Source of the DNA: a virus
IMG/VR virus record: IMGVR_UViG_3300038760_000042
Span: 1-32,180 of that record
Strand: one strand, 5' to 3'
DNA: 32,180 bases
In this document: positions 23,355 through 29,710 of the stretch, piece by piece
How the letters are laid out: each line of letters opens with the position of its first letter
Numbering within the stretch: position 1 is the stretch's first letter
Translations under genes and position numbers: made by a program
The notes under the pieces: model-generated
What the model saw: the letters and a program-made list of their open reading frames with translations, nothing else
Databases searched by the model: none
Told to the model about the DNA's origin: nothing

Positions 23355-23398
23355 AAACAATTAAAAAAGACATACAACACAGAATATAAATAATAAAA

Positions 23399-23587
23399 TT
23401 ACTTACGTTCTGCTACTAATTCCTCAATTTTAGCTCTACACTTTTTTAGTTTTTCCTCTAAAGACTCAAACATTGGTATATCACAATAAGGGTTTGCCAT
23501 CATTTCTAAAATTGATTTCTCAATTCTTTTAAAGTCTAATACTGTTTTCGGTGGTTCTATTATCATAATCGTAATTTTACTATTCAT
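23399..23587 (-). CDS. Small unknown protein (array unit 1)
   Basis: 62 aa, MNSKITIMIIEPPKTVLDFK..., with a short hydrophobic N-terminal strand and a charged helical C terminus containing two Cys. Upstream, a CTACAACA (23603-23610) resembles the arm cores of the array hairpins and may mark the array's outer edge. Hairpin E follows the gene. Function unknown. Confidence 0.45.
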   Translation of the reverse strand: MNSKITIMIIEPPKTVLDFKRIEKSILEMMANPYCDIPMFESLEEKLKKCRAKIEELVAERK

Positions 23588-23622
23588 ATTCTAATTCGTT
23601 AACTACAACAAGCTACATTTCA

Positions 23623-23889
23623 TCAATTTCTTTCTACTTCTACACAAACTACATTTCTAACTTCTTTGTTTAGTGCTTTTTTAATAATTTCTTCTAAGTC
23701 TTTAGGTGTGTAGTTAATCCAATGTGATACGATTTCTACTTTGTAAACTGCCGCCATAATTTTTTTGTTTTTGTTTTGTCTATTATACCCCTTACTCTCT
23801 TTTATCTTTGCCTCTAAATACGCTTTCCATTGTGATTGGAATTTTGTCTTCCTTTTTTCCGGCACGTATGCTGATTGTATGCAAATCAT
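23623..23889 (-). CDS. Small unknown protein, 88 aa
   Basis: ATG 23889 is 4 bp after the previous stop, in a TAATATTATG context like other early starts. An internal ATG at 23757 follows an A-rich AACAAAAACAAA leader and would give a 44-aa protein, MAAVYKVEIVSHWINYTPKD..., which by itself looks like a compact phage protein. The first 44 residues may therefore be a separate short product or an N-terminal extension. No function is recognised. Confidence 0.45.
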   Translation of the reverse strand: MICIQSAYVPEKRKTKFQSQWKAYLEAKIKESKGYNRQNKNKKIMAAVYKVEIVSHWINYTPKDLEEIIKKALNKEVRNVVCVEVERN

Positions 23890-23893
23890 AATA

Positions 23894-24325
23894 TTAATTG
23901 TTAGTTAAATTATATTCTTTTAATAGTTTGTCTACAAACTTTTCTATTCTGTTCGAATCTTGCTTAAAAACAATTTCGCACTTAATAAGAAACATCATAT
24001 TTGAAAAACCATTTTTTGAGATAAAATCGATCCCCTCCATTAAGTTACTAAGAACTTGATGCGTAACCTCGCTATCTGAATCAAAAACCTTGTCGAACTC
24101 CTTTTCTTCTGCTTTTAATAGCTCCTTTTGTAATAGTTTACTGTACTTTTTTATCTCGTGCTTATAGTACGGACTATTCATGTTCTTAAGCTCCTCTTGA
24201 TAGTGTAAAAGAACTTGCGATAATAATATTGATGAAGAGATAAGTTCAAAGTGTCTGCTCTCGTTAGATTCGTTTATCTTTTTAAATAATTCTTTTGTTG
24301 AATAGTTGTTTTCTGTTTTTATCAT
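23894..24325 (-). CDS. Unknown helical early protein
   Basis: 143 aa, mostly helical and charged. The central leucine-rich helices (LLSQVLLHYQEELKNM, KLLQKELLKAEEKEF) suggest a coiled coil. It is the first gene after the promoter/operator at 24.34-24.38 kb. No conserved family is recognised. Confidence 0.5.
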   Translation of the reverse strand: MIKTENNYSTKELFKKINESNESRHFELISSSILLSQVLLHYQEELKNMNSPYYKHEIKKYSKLLQKELLKAEEKEFDKVFDSDSEVTHQVLSNLMEGIDFISKNGFSNMMFLIKCEIVFKQDSNRIEKFVDKLLKEYNLTNN

Positions 24326-24340
24326 TTTGTTTGTTTTTGT

Positions 24341-24376
24341 TGATGCGAATATATAACTAATTAAGCATATATAGAT
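24341..24376 (-). promoter_or_regulatory. Early promoter/operator, duplicated sequence copy 2
   Basis: 33 of 36 bases match 25976-26011. The minus strand has an ATCTATATATGCTTAATT block followed by TATATTCG, a near-match to the -7 element TATATTTG. No TTG is present at -33, which hints at activation or repression through the conserved upstream block. Confidence 0.6.
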
Positions 24377-24380
24377 GTTT

Positions 24381-24539
24381 TTATTTATTTTTTTTTATAT
24401 GACTGTAAAACTTACACAAACAATCCTCATATCTTTTTTTTGCACTACTGTTTGCAAATGATGATTTGTTTAATCCAAAAAAGCCCGCTATGTCTTTATT
24501 GTTCAAGTCTAAATCTTTTTTTAACTCTTTTATATTCAT
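24381..24539 (-). CDS. Small helix-turn-helix protein
   Basis: 52 aa, ATG 24539 to TAA 24381, beginning MNIKELKKDLDLNNKDIAGF. The segment NKDIAGFFGLNKSSFANSSA reads as an HTH, with a recognition helix around NKSSFANSSAKKRYE. It lies between the DUF3127 gene and the duplicated operator at 24.34 kb, so it is a candidate regulator of that operator and its twin at 25.98 kb. The regulatory link is inference. Confidence 0.6.
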   Translation of the reverse strand: MNIKELKKDLDLNNKDIAGFFGLNKSSFANSSAKKRYEDCLCKFYSHIKKNK

Positions 24540-24550
24540 TTTATATTTTT

Positions 24551-24583
24551 TTAATAACGTTATCGCCGCAAACTTAATAACGT
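24551..24583. promoter_or_regulatory. Possible operator upstream of the HTH gene
   Basis: TTAATAACGT occurs twice in direct orientation, 23 bp start to start (24551 and 24574); the first lies in the palindrome ATAACGTTAT. It is placed 12-45 bp before the HTH start, where autoregulation would be expected. Nothing else is evident in 24540-24642. Confidence 0.3.
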
Positions 24584-24642
24584 AATATTGAGCAAGTGAA
24601 CTTATGCAGCACTCTAACCACTAACCCCTCAATTAGTAATTT

Positions 24643-24975
24643 TTAAAACGGTAAATCCTCTTTTTCTGTTACCACTTCTCCTATTGCAGGAATTTCACCA
24701 ACTCCTTTTGCAACTCTCCAGCCTTGAATTGAGTTAAAGTACTTAGCGACTCCTTCTGGATTAATCCATTCACGCCCCCTAAGATTTATACCAACTTCAA
24801 TACCATCTCCAACGCTGAACTCATTTAGCAAGTCGCATTTGTCTTGGACAAACTCAATTGATAAGTCCTGAGGATATTGCTCTCCTGTTGTTATTACTAA
24901 TTCTCTTTTTCTAAAACCACTCGCTCCAAAAGTTGCAGTTTCTCCGATTCTCTTAATTGTTCCTTGTACTTCCAT
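24643..24975 (-). CDS. DUF3127-type single-stranded DNA-binding-like protein
   Basis: 110 aa from ATG 24975, chosen because MEVQGTIKRIGETATFGASG is the family's usual start; an upstream start at 25023 would overlap the lipoprotein gene. Family-typical blocks are GFRKRELVITT, YPQDLSIEFVQDKCDLL, and NLRGREWINPEG with YFNSIQGW. The protein ends EKEDLPF, like the acidic tip of SSB proteins that recruits replication partners. It probably coats ssDNA in replication and recombination with the YqaJ exonuclease and helicase. Confidence 0.8.
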   Translation of the reverse strand: MEVQGTIKRIGETATFGASGFRKRELVITTGEQYPQDLSIEFVQDKCDLLNEFSVGDGIEVGINLRGREWINPEGVAKYFNSIQGWRVAKGVGEIPAIGEVVTEKEDLPF

Positions 24976-24989
24976 ATTTATATTTATAT

Positions 24990-25274
24990 TTAATTGATTA
25001 TTGAATTGTAAAAAGTTCCGCACTCTATATAAACAGTTTTATTATATAACTTATCTTCGTAAAGTGTTATGTCTGTGTAAAGTATTTCTTCTTCACAAAA
25101 TTCTGTTGGTATAATATATAGTCGATATATAACATCTTCACTTGTTAAATCTAAAAAAGGTTTATCAGTTAATGTTGTAATTTGTTCACACCCACAACCA
25201 ACTGTTTCAGCAGTATCCTCACATGAAGTAATAGTAAGAATAGTTATTAATAATAATATTTTAATTTTTTTCAT
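24990..25274 (-). CDS. Early-encoded lipoprotein
   Basis: 94 aa. A Lys-rich start, a hydrophobic stretch (ILLLITILTIT) and the lipobox ITSC with Cys18 predict a lipoprotein signal. The mature part is acidic with six further Cys, including CGC near residue 27. It is expressed with replication genes rather than lysis genes, so a superinfection-exclusion or receptor-masking role is possible. It resembles no lipoprotein I can name. Confidence 0.65.
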   Translation of the reverse strand: MKKIKILLLITILTITSCEDTAETVGCGCEQITTLTDKPFLDLTSEDVIYRLYIIPTEFCEEEILYTDITLYEDKLYNKTVYIECGTFYNSIIN

Positions 25275-25279
25275 AATAC

Positions 25280-25720
25280 TTAATTTAATTGGTTATTTAA
25301 TTGTTTTAACTCATCAAAGCTAAGATTTTTTAACTTAATTCTAAGAGTATTTAATAAGTTTATTTGTTCGATATCTTTTATCTCTTGTTTAGCTATATCC
25401 AAAACCCTATCTTTAAGTTTAAGAATTGTGTTTTTTACACCTCTGTCAAACTTTGACAAACCCTCTATTTGCTTAATTGCGTGAAGTACAGTGGCGTGTC
25501 CGTATGGCTCTCCTTTTTTATTAATAAAAATAGTACCTACATCTTGCATCGATATATTTAAGTTTCTATATATAAAATACATAGCAATCTGCCTTGCCAC
25601 AACAACCTGTCGCTTTCTTGTAGGTATTGTCAAGTCAACACTTAACTCTTCATTTATTAGCTTGATTATTAATTTAGATGCTTCAATCTTGTTATCTAAG
25701 TCTTTATTCTTTAAACACAT
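25280..25720 (-). CDS. DnaA domain-IV-like DNA-binding protein
   Basis: 146 aa. Residues ~34-86 match the DNA-binding domain of DnaA: RKRQVVVARQIAMYFIYRNL, SMQDVGTIF, then YGHATVLHAIKQI (compare the DHSTVLHA signature). There is no AAA+ ATPase domain. A helical N terminus and a leucine-rich C-terminal tail flank the domain. It may mark the phage origin or compete for host DnaA boxes. It is co-transcribed with the 75-aa gene and the SSB-like gene. Confidence 0.75.
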   Translation of the reverse strand: MCLKNKDLDNKIEASKLIIKLINEELSVDLTIPTRKRQVVVARQIAMYFIYRNLNISMQDVGTIFINKKGEPYGHATVLHAIKQIEGLSKFDRGVKNTILKLKDRVLDIAKQEIKDIEQINLLNTLRIKLKNLSFDELKQLNNQLN

Positions 25721-25722
25721 AA

Positions 25723-25950
25723 CTAATCATTTAAAGTTTCTAATATCAAATCTTTTACCTCATCAATATCATCTTCAAGAAATTCAAAAAAACAAGTTCC
25801 TTTGTGTTTTATTTCGTGTATATATTCAATATAAGAGGGAGCCCCCGGGTAACCCGAGCCATCCGAATAATATCTAACAGGTTCTTCGTATGGTTGGAAG
25901 TCAAATTCAATATCGAAATCAACACCTCTGTAATTTATTGTAGTTTGCAT
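25723..25950 (-). CDS. Conserved small early phage protein
   Basis: 75 aa, acidic. It starts MQTTINYRGVDFDIEFDFQP and contains YYSDGSGYPGAPSYIEYIHE, a Gly/Pro/Tyr segment I recall from small proteins of many phages with no assigned function. It is the first gene after the early promoter at 25.98 kb and lies 2 bp before the DnaA-like gene. The strong conservation of such proteins suggests an early host-interaction or regulatory role. Confidence 0.6.
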   Translation of the reverse strand: MQTTINYRGVDFDIEFDFQPYEEPVRYYSDGSGYPGAPSYIEYIHEIKHKGTCFFEFLEDDIDEVKDLILETLND

Positions 25951-25975
25951 AATATTTTGTTTTGTTTGTTATTGT

Positions 25976-26011
25976 TGATGCAAATATACAACCAATTAAG
26001 CATATATAGAT
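25976..26011 (-). promoter_or_regulatory. Early promoter/operator, duplicated sequence copy 1
   Basis: The minus strand has the TATATTTG -7 element (25981-25988) and an upstream ATCTATATATGCTTAATT block shared with 24341-24376. No -33 TTG is visible. It drives the 75-aa, DnaA-like, lipoprotein and SSB-like genes. Confidence 0.65.
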
Positions 26012-26046
26012 ACTTTTTTTAGTTTATTTTCAAAAGTTTTTTATAA

Positions 26047-26238
26047 TTAGCTGATTGTCACATAAATAAATATTAAAATAAATATTAATAAAAACACAAT
26101 AACAGCAAATAAACGCTTATTTAACGATTTAGATTGTTTTAGCTTAGCTTTATTATAAACATTCTCGCTCTTTAACCTGTTAATCTCTGTTTTAATTATC
26201 TTTACTTCCAACTCTCTTAAATGTTCCATTCTGTTCAT
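26047..26238 (-). CDS. Small membrane protein with coiled coil
   Basis: 63 aa (or 60 from the Met at residue 4). A charged helical N terminus (HLRELEVKIIKTEINRLKSE) leads into a C-terminal transmembrane segment (LFAVIVFLLIFILIFIYV). It is the first gene of the early block after boundary element copy 2. Topology suggests a cytosolic helical arm anchored in the inner membrane. Function unknown. Confidence 0.55.
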   Translation of the reverse strand: MNRMEHLRELEVKIIKTEINRLKSENVYNKAKLKQSKSLNKRLFAVIVFLLIFILIFIYVTIS

Positions 26239-26264
26239 AATTATATTGCTTTAATGTTTATGTA

Positions 26265-26311
26265 AAAAACAAAAGAGTCGCTTCTATATATATATATGAA
26301 CGACCCCCTCT
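26265..26311 (-). terminator. Terminator closing the lysis unit
   Basis: Minus strand: the AGAGGGGGTCGTTC arm, a TATATATA loop, GAAGCGACTCTTTT, then GTTTTTT. The arms pair with one bulged base and some G-T pairs. Confidence 0.6.
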
Positions 26312-26385
26312 GTATCTCTTGCTGTGACTGACTTTCTTGGTTACATTTTTCTTCCCAAAAAAATTCTCGGCACAAATATGTAACC
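26281..26385. repeat. Boundary element, copy 2
   Basis: Same plan as 15616-15719: TA run, TGAACGACCCCCTCT, 27-bp spacer, 47-bp inverted repeat GGTTACA (26339-26345) to TGTAACC (26379-26385). The arms inside the repeat (CTTCCC and CGGCAC) are exchanged relative to copy 1 (GTGCCC and GGGAAG). It begins 4 bp after the GIY-YIG stop. Confidence 0.7.
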
Positions 26386-26389
26386 TTTT

Positions 26390-26752
26390 TTAATGCTTAA
26401 AATGCTTATTATTTTTATTCAAAGCAAACTTAACATCCAATTTTCCCATAACGTCTTTTTCCATCGTTAATAGTAATTTTCTAAACGCTCCCTCAAACTT
26501 TTTTCCCTTTAATTTAGTTTCTCCTCTTGTTTTAGTTTTTGATAATAATTCAACTATTTCAAAAGTCCATTCACTTGGATCCGTGTCGTTCCATAAGCGC
26601 ATAAAAGCTGTCGAACTGTGGTTATTTAGTTTAAAATTACTGTAATGAGATTGCCACCGACTAAACACGTCAACACTCATTCCTATGTAATAGTATCCCG
26701 AATTATGCGTAATCTTATAAATTCCGCTTAACTTTATTTTATAATATGCCAT
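26390..26752 (-). CDS. GIY-YIG nuclease-domain protein
   Basis: 120 aa. GIYKITHNSGYYYIGMS (10-26) contains the GIY and YIG elements, followed by FSRWQSH with the expected Arg. The remaining ~80 residues, with a basic GKKFEGAFRKLL helix, have no recognised DNA-binding module. It may be a free-standing homing-type or DNA-processing endonuclease. It is the last gene of the lysis unit and overlaps the spanin gene by 14 bp. Confidence 0.8.
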   Translation of the reverse strand: MAYYKIKLSGIYKITHNSGYYYIGMSVDVFSRWQSHYSNFKLNNHSSTAFMRLWNDTDPSEWTFEIVELLSKTKTRGETKLKGKKFEGAFRKLLLTMEKDVMGKLDVKFALNKNNKHFKH

Positions 26753-27197
26753 TTATTTTTCTTTTAATTAAATACAAAGCTAAGATAATCAATAATATAT
26801 ATAATAAAGTATAATTTGTTCTCTTTACATCTTTATTTACCTTTTTATCAACTATCTTCTCATTAATATCCTTCTTAATAAATCCCTTTACAACACTATC
26901 AACCTTTTTAACTACTTTCTTTTCCTTTTTATATGTTGATACCACAATTTCTTTTGCGTTACTTAAAATCGTCTTATTACCCTTCTTGTCTATTATTATA
27001 AGAGGTTTATTATCAATTGGTATTATTTTAATTGATGTAGATGTTAAGTTTTCAATTAGCAACTCATTAGATGTTGTTTTAACGTCTTTTAAAGCTACTT
27101 CGACAGTTTCCCTGTTCACTTTATTAGTTTCTTTTATTACCTTCTTAGAGGAGGTACAAGAGCTTAATAGTAGTACTAATATAATTATCTGCTTCAT
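26739..27197 (-). CDS. Unimolecular spanin candidate
   Basis: 152 aa. The N terminus MKQIIILVLLLSSC has a lipobox ending at Cys14, for outer-membrane lipidation. The middle is Lys/Val-rich. The C terminus has a transmembrane segment (YTLLYILLIILALYLI, about 129-144) for the inner membrane. A lipoprotein plus C-terminal transmembrane helix in one chain is the u-spanin plan that fuses the two membranes at lysis. Its position right after the endolysin gene fits. Confidence 0.7.
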   Translation of the reverse strand: MKQIIILVLLLSSCTSSKKVIKETNKVNRETVEVALKDVKTTSNELLIENLTSTSIKIIPIDNKPLIIIDKKGNKTILSNAKEIVVSTYKKEKKVVKKVDSVVKGFIKKDINEKIVDKKVNKDVKRTNYTLLYILLIILALYLIKRKINGIL

Positions 27198-27257
27198 TAC
27201 GTATATCTTTAATTATCTGCTTCATTACAAATATCTTTAATTATCTGCTTCTGTTAT
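27183..27257. repeat. 28-bp tandem duplication at the endolysin-spanin junction
   Basis: AATTATCTGCTTCATTAC... is repeated at 27183 and 27211 (26 of 28 identical) with a partial third copy from 27239. The repeat carries the spanin start region, so a second ATGAAGCAGATAATTA lies upstream of the real start, in a dead-end frame. Confidence 0.8.
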
Positions 27258-27624
27258 CCCATCTGGCGATGGTTGTTCGAATATCTACGTGAACAAACGT
27301 ATTGTAAATTCCTATCGCTCCAATTCTTAGCTGTCCACTTGAAATAAGCTCCTCTAAGGTATTTGCAATCTCTTTTGGTGTTATCCCTTTAATTGCTATA
27401 TCTGCCGCTTTAGAAAGCGTGTGATGACTGTTAGCAACTCCACCAATAGCTTTGTTGTGGGTTTCACAGCGATAACCGCTATTTATTTTGATTGGTTTAC
27501 CAAAATAATCTCTAATAATCTGTAATTCCTTAGCAAGCTTTTTAATATTGTCTATATTTCCAATCTCACAATTTCTGCATCTGCACTCAAATTCTGAAAC
27601 ATTAAAATCCTTTGTTATTTGCAT
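27241..27624 (-). CDS. Peptidase M15 endolysin
   Basis: 127 aa zinc peptidase of the M15 type (D-Ala-D-Ala or L-Ala-D-Glu cleaving). Motifs are INSGYRC (47-53), SHHTLSKAAD (66-75) with ligands His68 and Asp75 (the usual Gly is Ser), and VHVDIR (111-116) with His112. Two N-terminal CxC/CxxC-like Cys may bind metal. There is no signal peptide, so release needs a holin. It lies within the holin-PAS-endolysin-spanin cluster. Confidence 0.85.
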   Translation of the reverse strand: MQITKDFNVSEFECRCRNCEIGNIDNIKKLAKELQIIRDYFGKPIKINSGYRCETHNKAIGGVANSHHTLSKAADIAIKGITPKEIANTLEELISSGQLRIGAIGIYNTFVHVDIRTTIARWDNRSR

Positions 27625-28235
27625 AGTTCCTCCCTTGTTTTTGCTGTGTTTAATACTATTCCTCCTACTCCAATAATTTCATTTCTATAAAACCTCGGAA
27701 ATTTTAAAACCTCTATAAATAATTTTCCATTTGCTAAATCTATTTCTTCTAAGTATCTACTTGAAATCCTATTAGTTACAATTAAATCATCATTTAATCT
27801 AAAAGAGTCGGCAACATCCTTTGACCACACGTTATAATCAGTCTTACCAAGGTAGTCGTGCATATTATAACCCCTTGGCTTTAAAAATAAATCCTCATAA
27901 TAATCATTTAGAAATAACACCTTACCTTCTGTATCCTTTAACCAAATTGGCAAAGGAACGTCTGTGTGCGACCCCTCCACCATAAGTATCTGCATTCTCA
28001 ATCCATGAATTTCCGCCGCCTGTCTTTGCTTATCTTCTCTTAGCTCTTCAATTATCTTTTCCATAGCAGCCATACGCTCTAATAAGTCTTTAGCAAAATC
28101 CTTGCGGTCATCTATAACTAACTTAAAATCTGTACTACTTTGCTTGCTCTTATTAGTTTTGTAGTTTATAAGAGTAGCTATCAAGCCACCACCCAAGAGA
28201 GTGGCGACTGACTGAATTATATCACTTGCCCCCAT
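27615..28235 (-). CDS. Membrane-anchored PAS-domain protein of the lysis cluster
   Basis: 206 aa. An N-terminal hydrophobic helix (VATLLGGGLIATLIN, about 10-24) is followed by a coiled coil (about 45-85). A PAS-like domain (about 93-200) follows: PIWLKDTEGKVLFLNDYYED, GKTDYNVW, FRLNDDLIVTN and a final VGGIVLNTAK. PAS domains bind small molecules or sense redox and energy state. It overlaps the endolysin gene by 10 bp and the holin-like gene by 1 bp, which suggests a role in lysis timing. Confidence 0.6.
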   Translation of the reverse strand: MGASDIIQSVATLLGGGLIATLINYKTNKSKQSSTDFKLVIDDRKDFAKDLLERMAAMEKIIEELREDKQRQAAEIHGLRMQILMVEGSHTDVPLPIWLKDTEGKVLFLNDYYEDLFLKPRGYNMHDYLGKTDYNVWSKDVADSFRLNDDLIVTNRISSRYLEEIDLANGKLFIEVLKFPRFYRNEIIGVGGIVLNTAKTREELCK

Positions 28236-28486
28236 TACTGAATAAAGTAAAAAATAACAGGCATAACACTAAACACGAAATCTTTAAAATCGACTGTTCC
28301 TTTTCTCATTAATCCGTCCCAGATAACTTCCTTTGCTGCTGCTATTAATACAGTAATAACAGTACTTTGTAAATCTGTAAAAAACAGCATTGAAATTGTA
28401 AATAGCACACTCCCACCGAAGAAGTGTGCTAATTTATCTTTAGGTATCTTTGTAAAAATATTTATTAATTCTTTTAACTTATCCAT
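28235..28486 (-). CDS. Holin candidate / small membrane protein
   Basis: 83 aa. Two to three hydrophobic segments (about 24-36, 41-52 and 68-82) surround the conserved-looking DKLAHFFGGS and AAAKEVIWDGLMRKGTVDFKD blocks, as in small phage membrane proteins near lysis genes. It sits between the receptor-binding and PAS-protein genes with one-base overlaps on both sides. Holin function is inferred from size, topology and position. Confidence 0.5.
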   Translation of the reverse strand: MDKLKELINIFTKIPKDKLAHFFGGSVLFTISMLFFTDLQSTVITVLIAAAKEVIWDGLMRKGTVDFKDFVFSVMPVIFYFIQ

Positions 28487-29622
28487 TATTTTGTTAACTC
28501 TTTAAATTCATTATCATCCAATCTTGTTGAATAGGTTAAAACTTTCTTGATACCATAACTACCGTTAACCGAACGACCGTCGATAGTTAAAACTCTTACT
28601 GGAGTATTATCAGTTCCCAACTCTCCAATTATACCGTTAATTGAAGATTGAAAAACACCGTCTTTCCACCTTACTGCAACTTTTTTAATATTTGAATCTA
28701 TAATATCACTTATTGAAGTGCCATTAGTTAATGTAACACCACTTTCTTTAGTACCACTAAACGATCTAAAAAAAATCCGAACCAATATTGAATAATTTGC
28801 TGACTTCAGTTGTATAAAACCATCATCCTTATCATTGCTTAACTCCCTTGTATCAATCTCTCCATAAAAAGTTCCCTCATCACCCTCAAAAGCTAATAAG
28901 GATGTTTCAGCAAGATCCCTACTTCTTGTGATAGTAGTACTAAGTGTAGGGATGTAACTTGTAGGCGCTACTTGTTCTTCAATTTGAAAACCGTAATACA
29001 ATACATCAGCCACCATTGGCGTAGAATCTAATTGACCAATTCCAACACCTATTGTTTGACTTCCAGTCGGCGTGTCATTTACAGTCCAACTAAACCTCTC
29101 CCACTCCTTGCCTACATTAGCGGAAAATACATTTCCCGCAAAAGTTTGCCTAATATCGTAAGACTCCTCAGTATTGCTTTTTAACCATATAGAGCAAGTC
29201 AATGTTCTAATAGTATTATTCTCAAAAACTCTTGTTAGTGTACTAAACGCACCGACAGTATTGTTTGTGTCTATTTGAGCCCTTGTAGCGTTCATCTTTC
29301 CCTCAGGACTAACCGCGTAATTAGGAGTTACTACTGGGACAACACCCCCCCCAAAATTATTTTTTAACCAATAAGTAAAATCATTAGAATAAGTCATTTC
29401 ATTAGTTGATTCTGATTCGAATAATATCGTGGGACAATCTTTAGTTGCCCAATTAATTCTTGGATGGTCAAATAAAGCGGGTACAATTATTCCGTCTTTA
29501 TTTATTTTAGTTGCAGTTGCTGGTCTATTAAAATACATTCTTGAACCTGTTGGTATGATTGGATATAAGTACGACGTATTCCAACCGCCCGGTAATATTG
29601 CTAATTTTGGTTTAGTTTTCAT
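28486..29622 (-). CDS. Receptor-binding / tail-fibre protein
   Basis: 378 aa. After a ~70-residue N terminus it has a carbohydrate-binding-like beta-sandwich: TILFESESTNEMTYSNDFTYW (about 64-84), AVSPEGKMNATRAQ and SYIPT...TRSRDL, a pattern frequent in phage fibre proteins. The C-terminal ~140 residues look like a second lectin- or laminin-G-like domain. It follows the portal and connector genes and precedes lysis. It is expected to bind host-surface glycans. Confidence 0.6.
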   Translation of the reverse strand: MKTKPKLAILPGGWNTSYLYPIIPTGSRMYFNRPATATKINKDGIIVPALFDHPRINWATKDCPTILFESESTNEMTYSNDFTYWLKNNFGGGVVPVVTPNYAVSPEGKMNATRAQIDTNNTVGAFSTLTRVFENNTIRTLTCSIWLKSNTEESYDIRQTFAGNVFSANVGKEWERFSWTVNDTPTGSQTIGVGIGQLDSTPMVADVLYYGFQIEEQVAPTSYIPTLSTTITRSRDLAETSLLAFEGDEGTFYGEIDTRELSNDKDDGFIQLKSANYSILVRIFFRSFSGTKESGVTLTNGTSISDIIDSNIKKVAVRWKDGVFQSSINGIIGELGTDNTPVRVLTIDGRSVNGSYGIKKVLTYSTRLDDNEFKELTK

Positions 29623-29710
29623 CTTTCTTTTGTTTACTTAAAAATATTTGTAATTTCTTTACATTAATCTGTTTAGGCTTGTAATATTTATTCTTCTTTA
29701 TAGTTGCCAT
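29612..29710 (-). CDS. 32-aa basic micro-protein
   Basis: ATG 29710 to TAA 29612: MATIKKNKYYKPKQINVKKL..., one third Lys. Its start overlaps the end of the connector gene, and its stop overlaps the ATG of the receptor-binding gene. It fills the only gap between them, an arrangement typical of coupled translation. It could be a real coupling peptide or chance. Function unknown. Confidence 0.4.
   Translation of the reverse strand: MATIKKNKYYKPKQINVKKLQIFLSKQKKDEN

Noticed and set aside
25804-25870. Third copy of the boundary element (CCCCCGGGTAACC next to TATATTCAATATAAGAGGGAG)
   Set aside because: It lies in the conserved coding sequence for GYPGAPSYIEYIHE, lacks the 47-bp inverted repeat and the 27-bp spacing, and is explained by the protein.
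26153-26182. Seventh late-promoter match (GTTTATAA with TTAAC upstream)
   Set aside because: The spacing is 18 rather than 17 bp and it lies inside the coding sequence of the small membrane protein with no late gene downstream.
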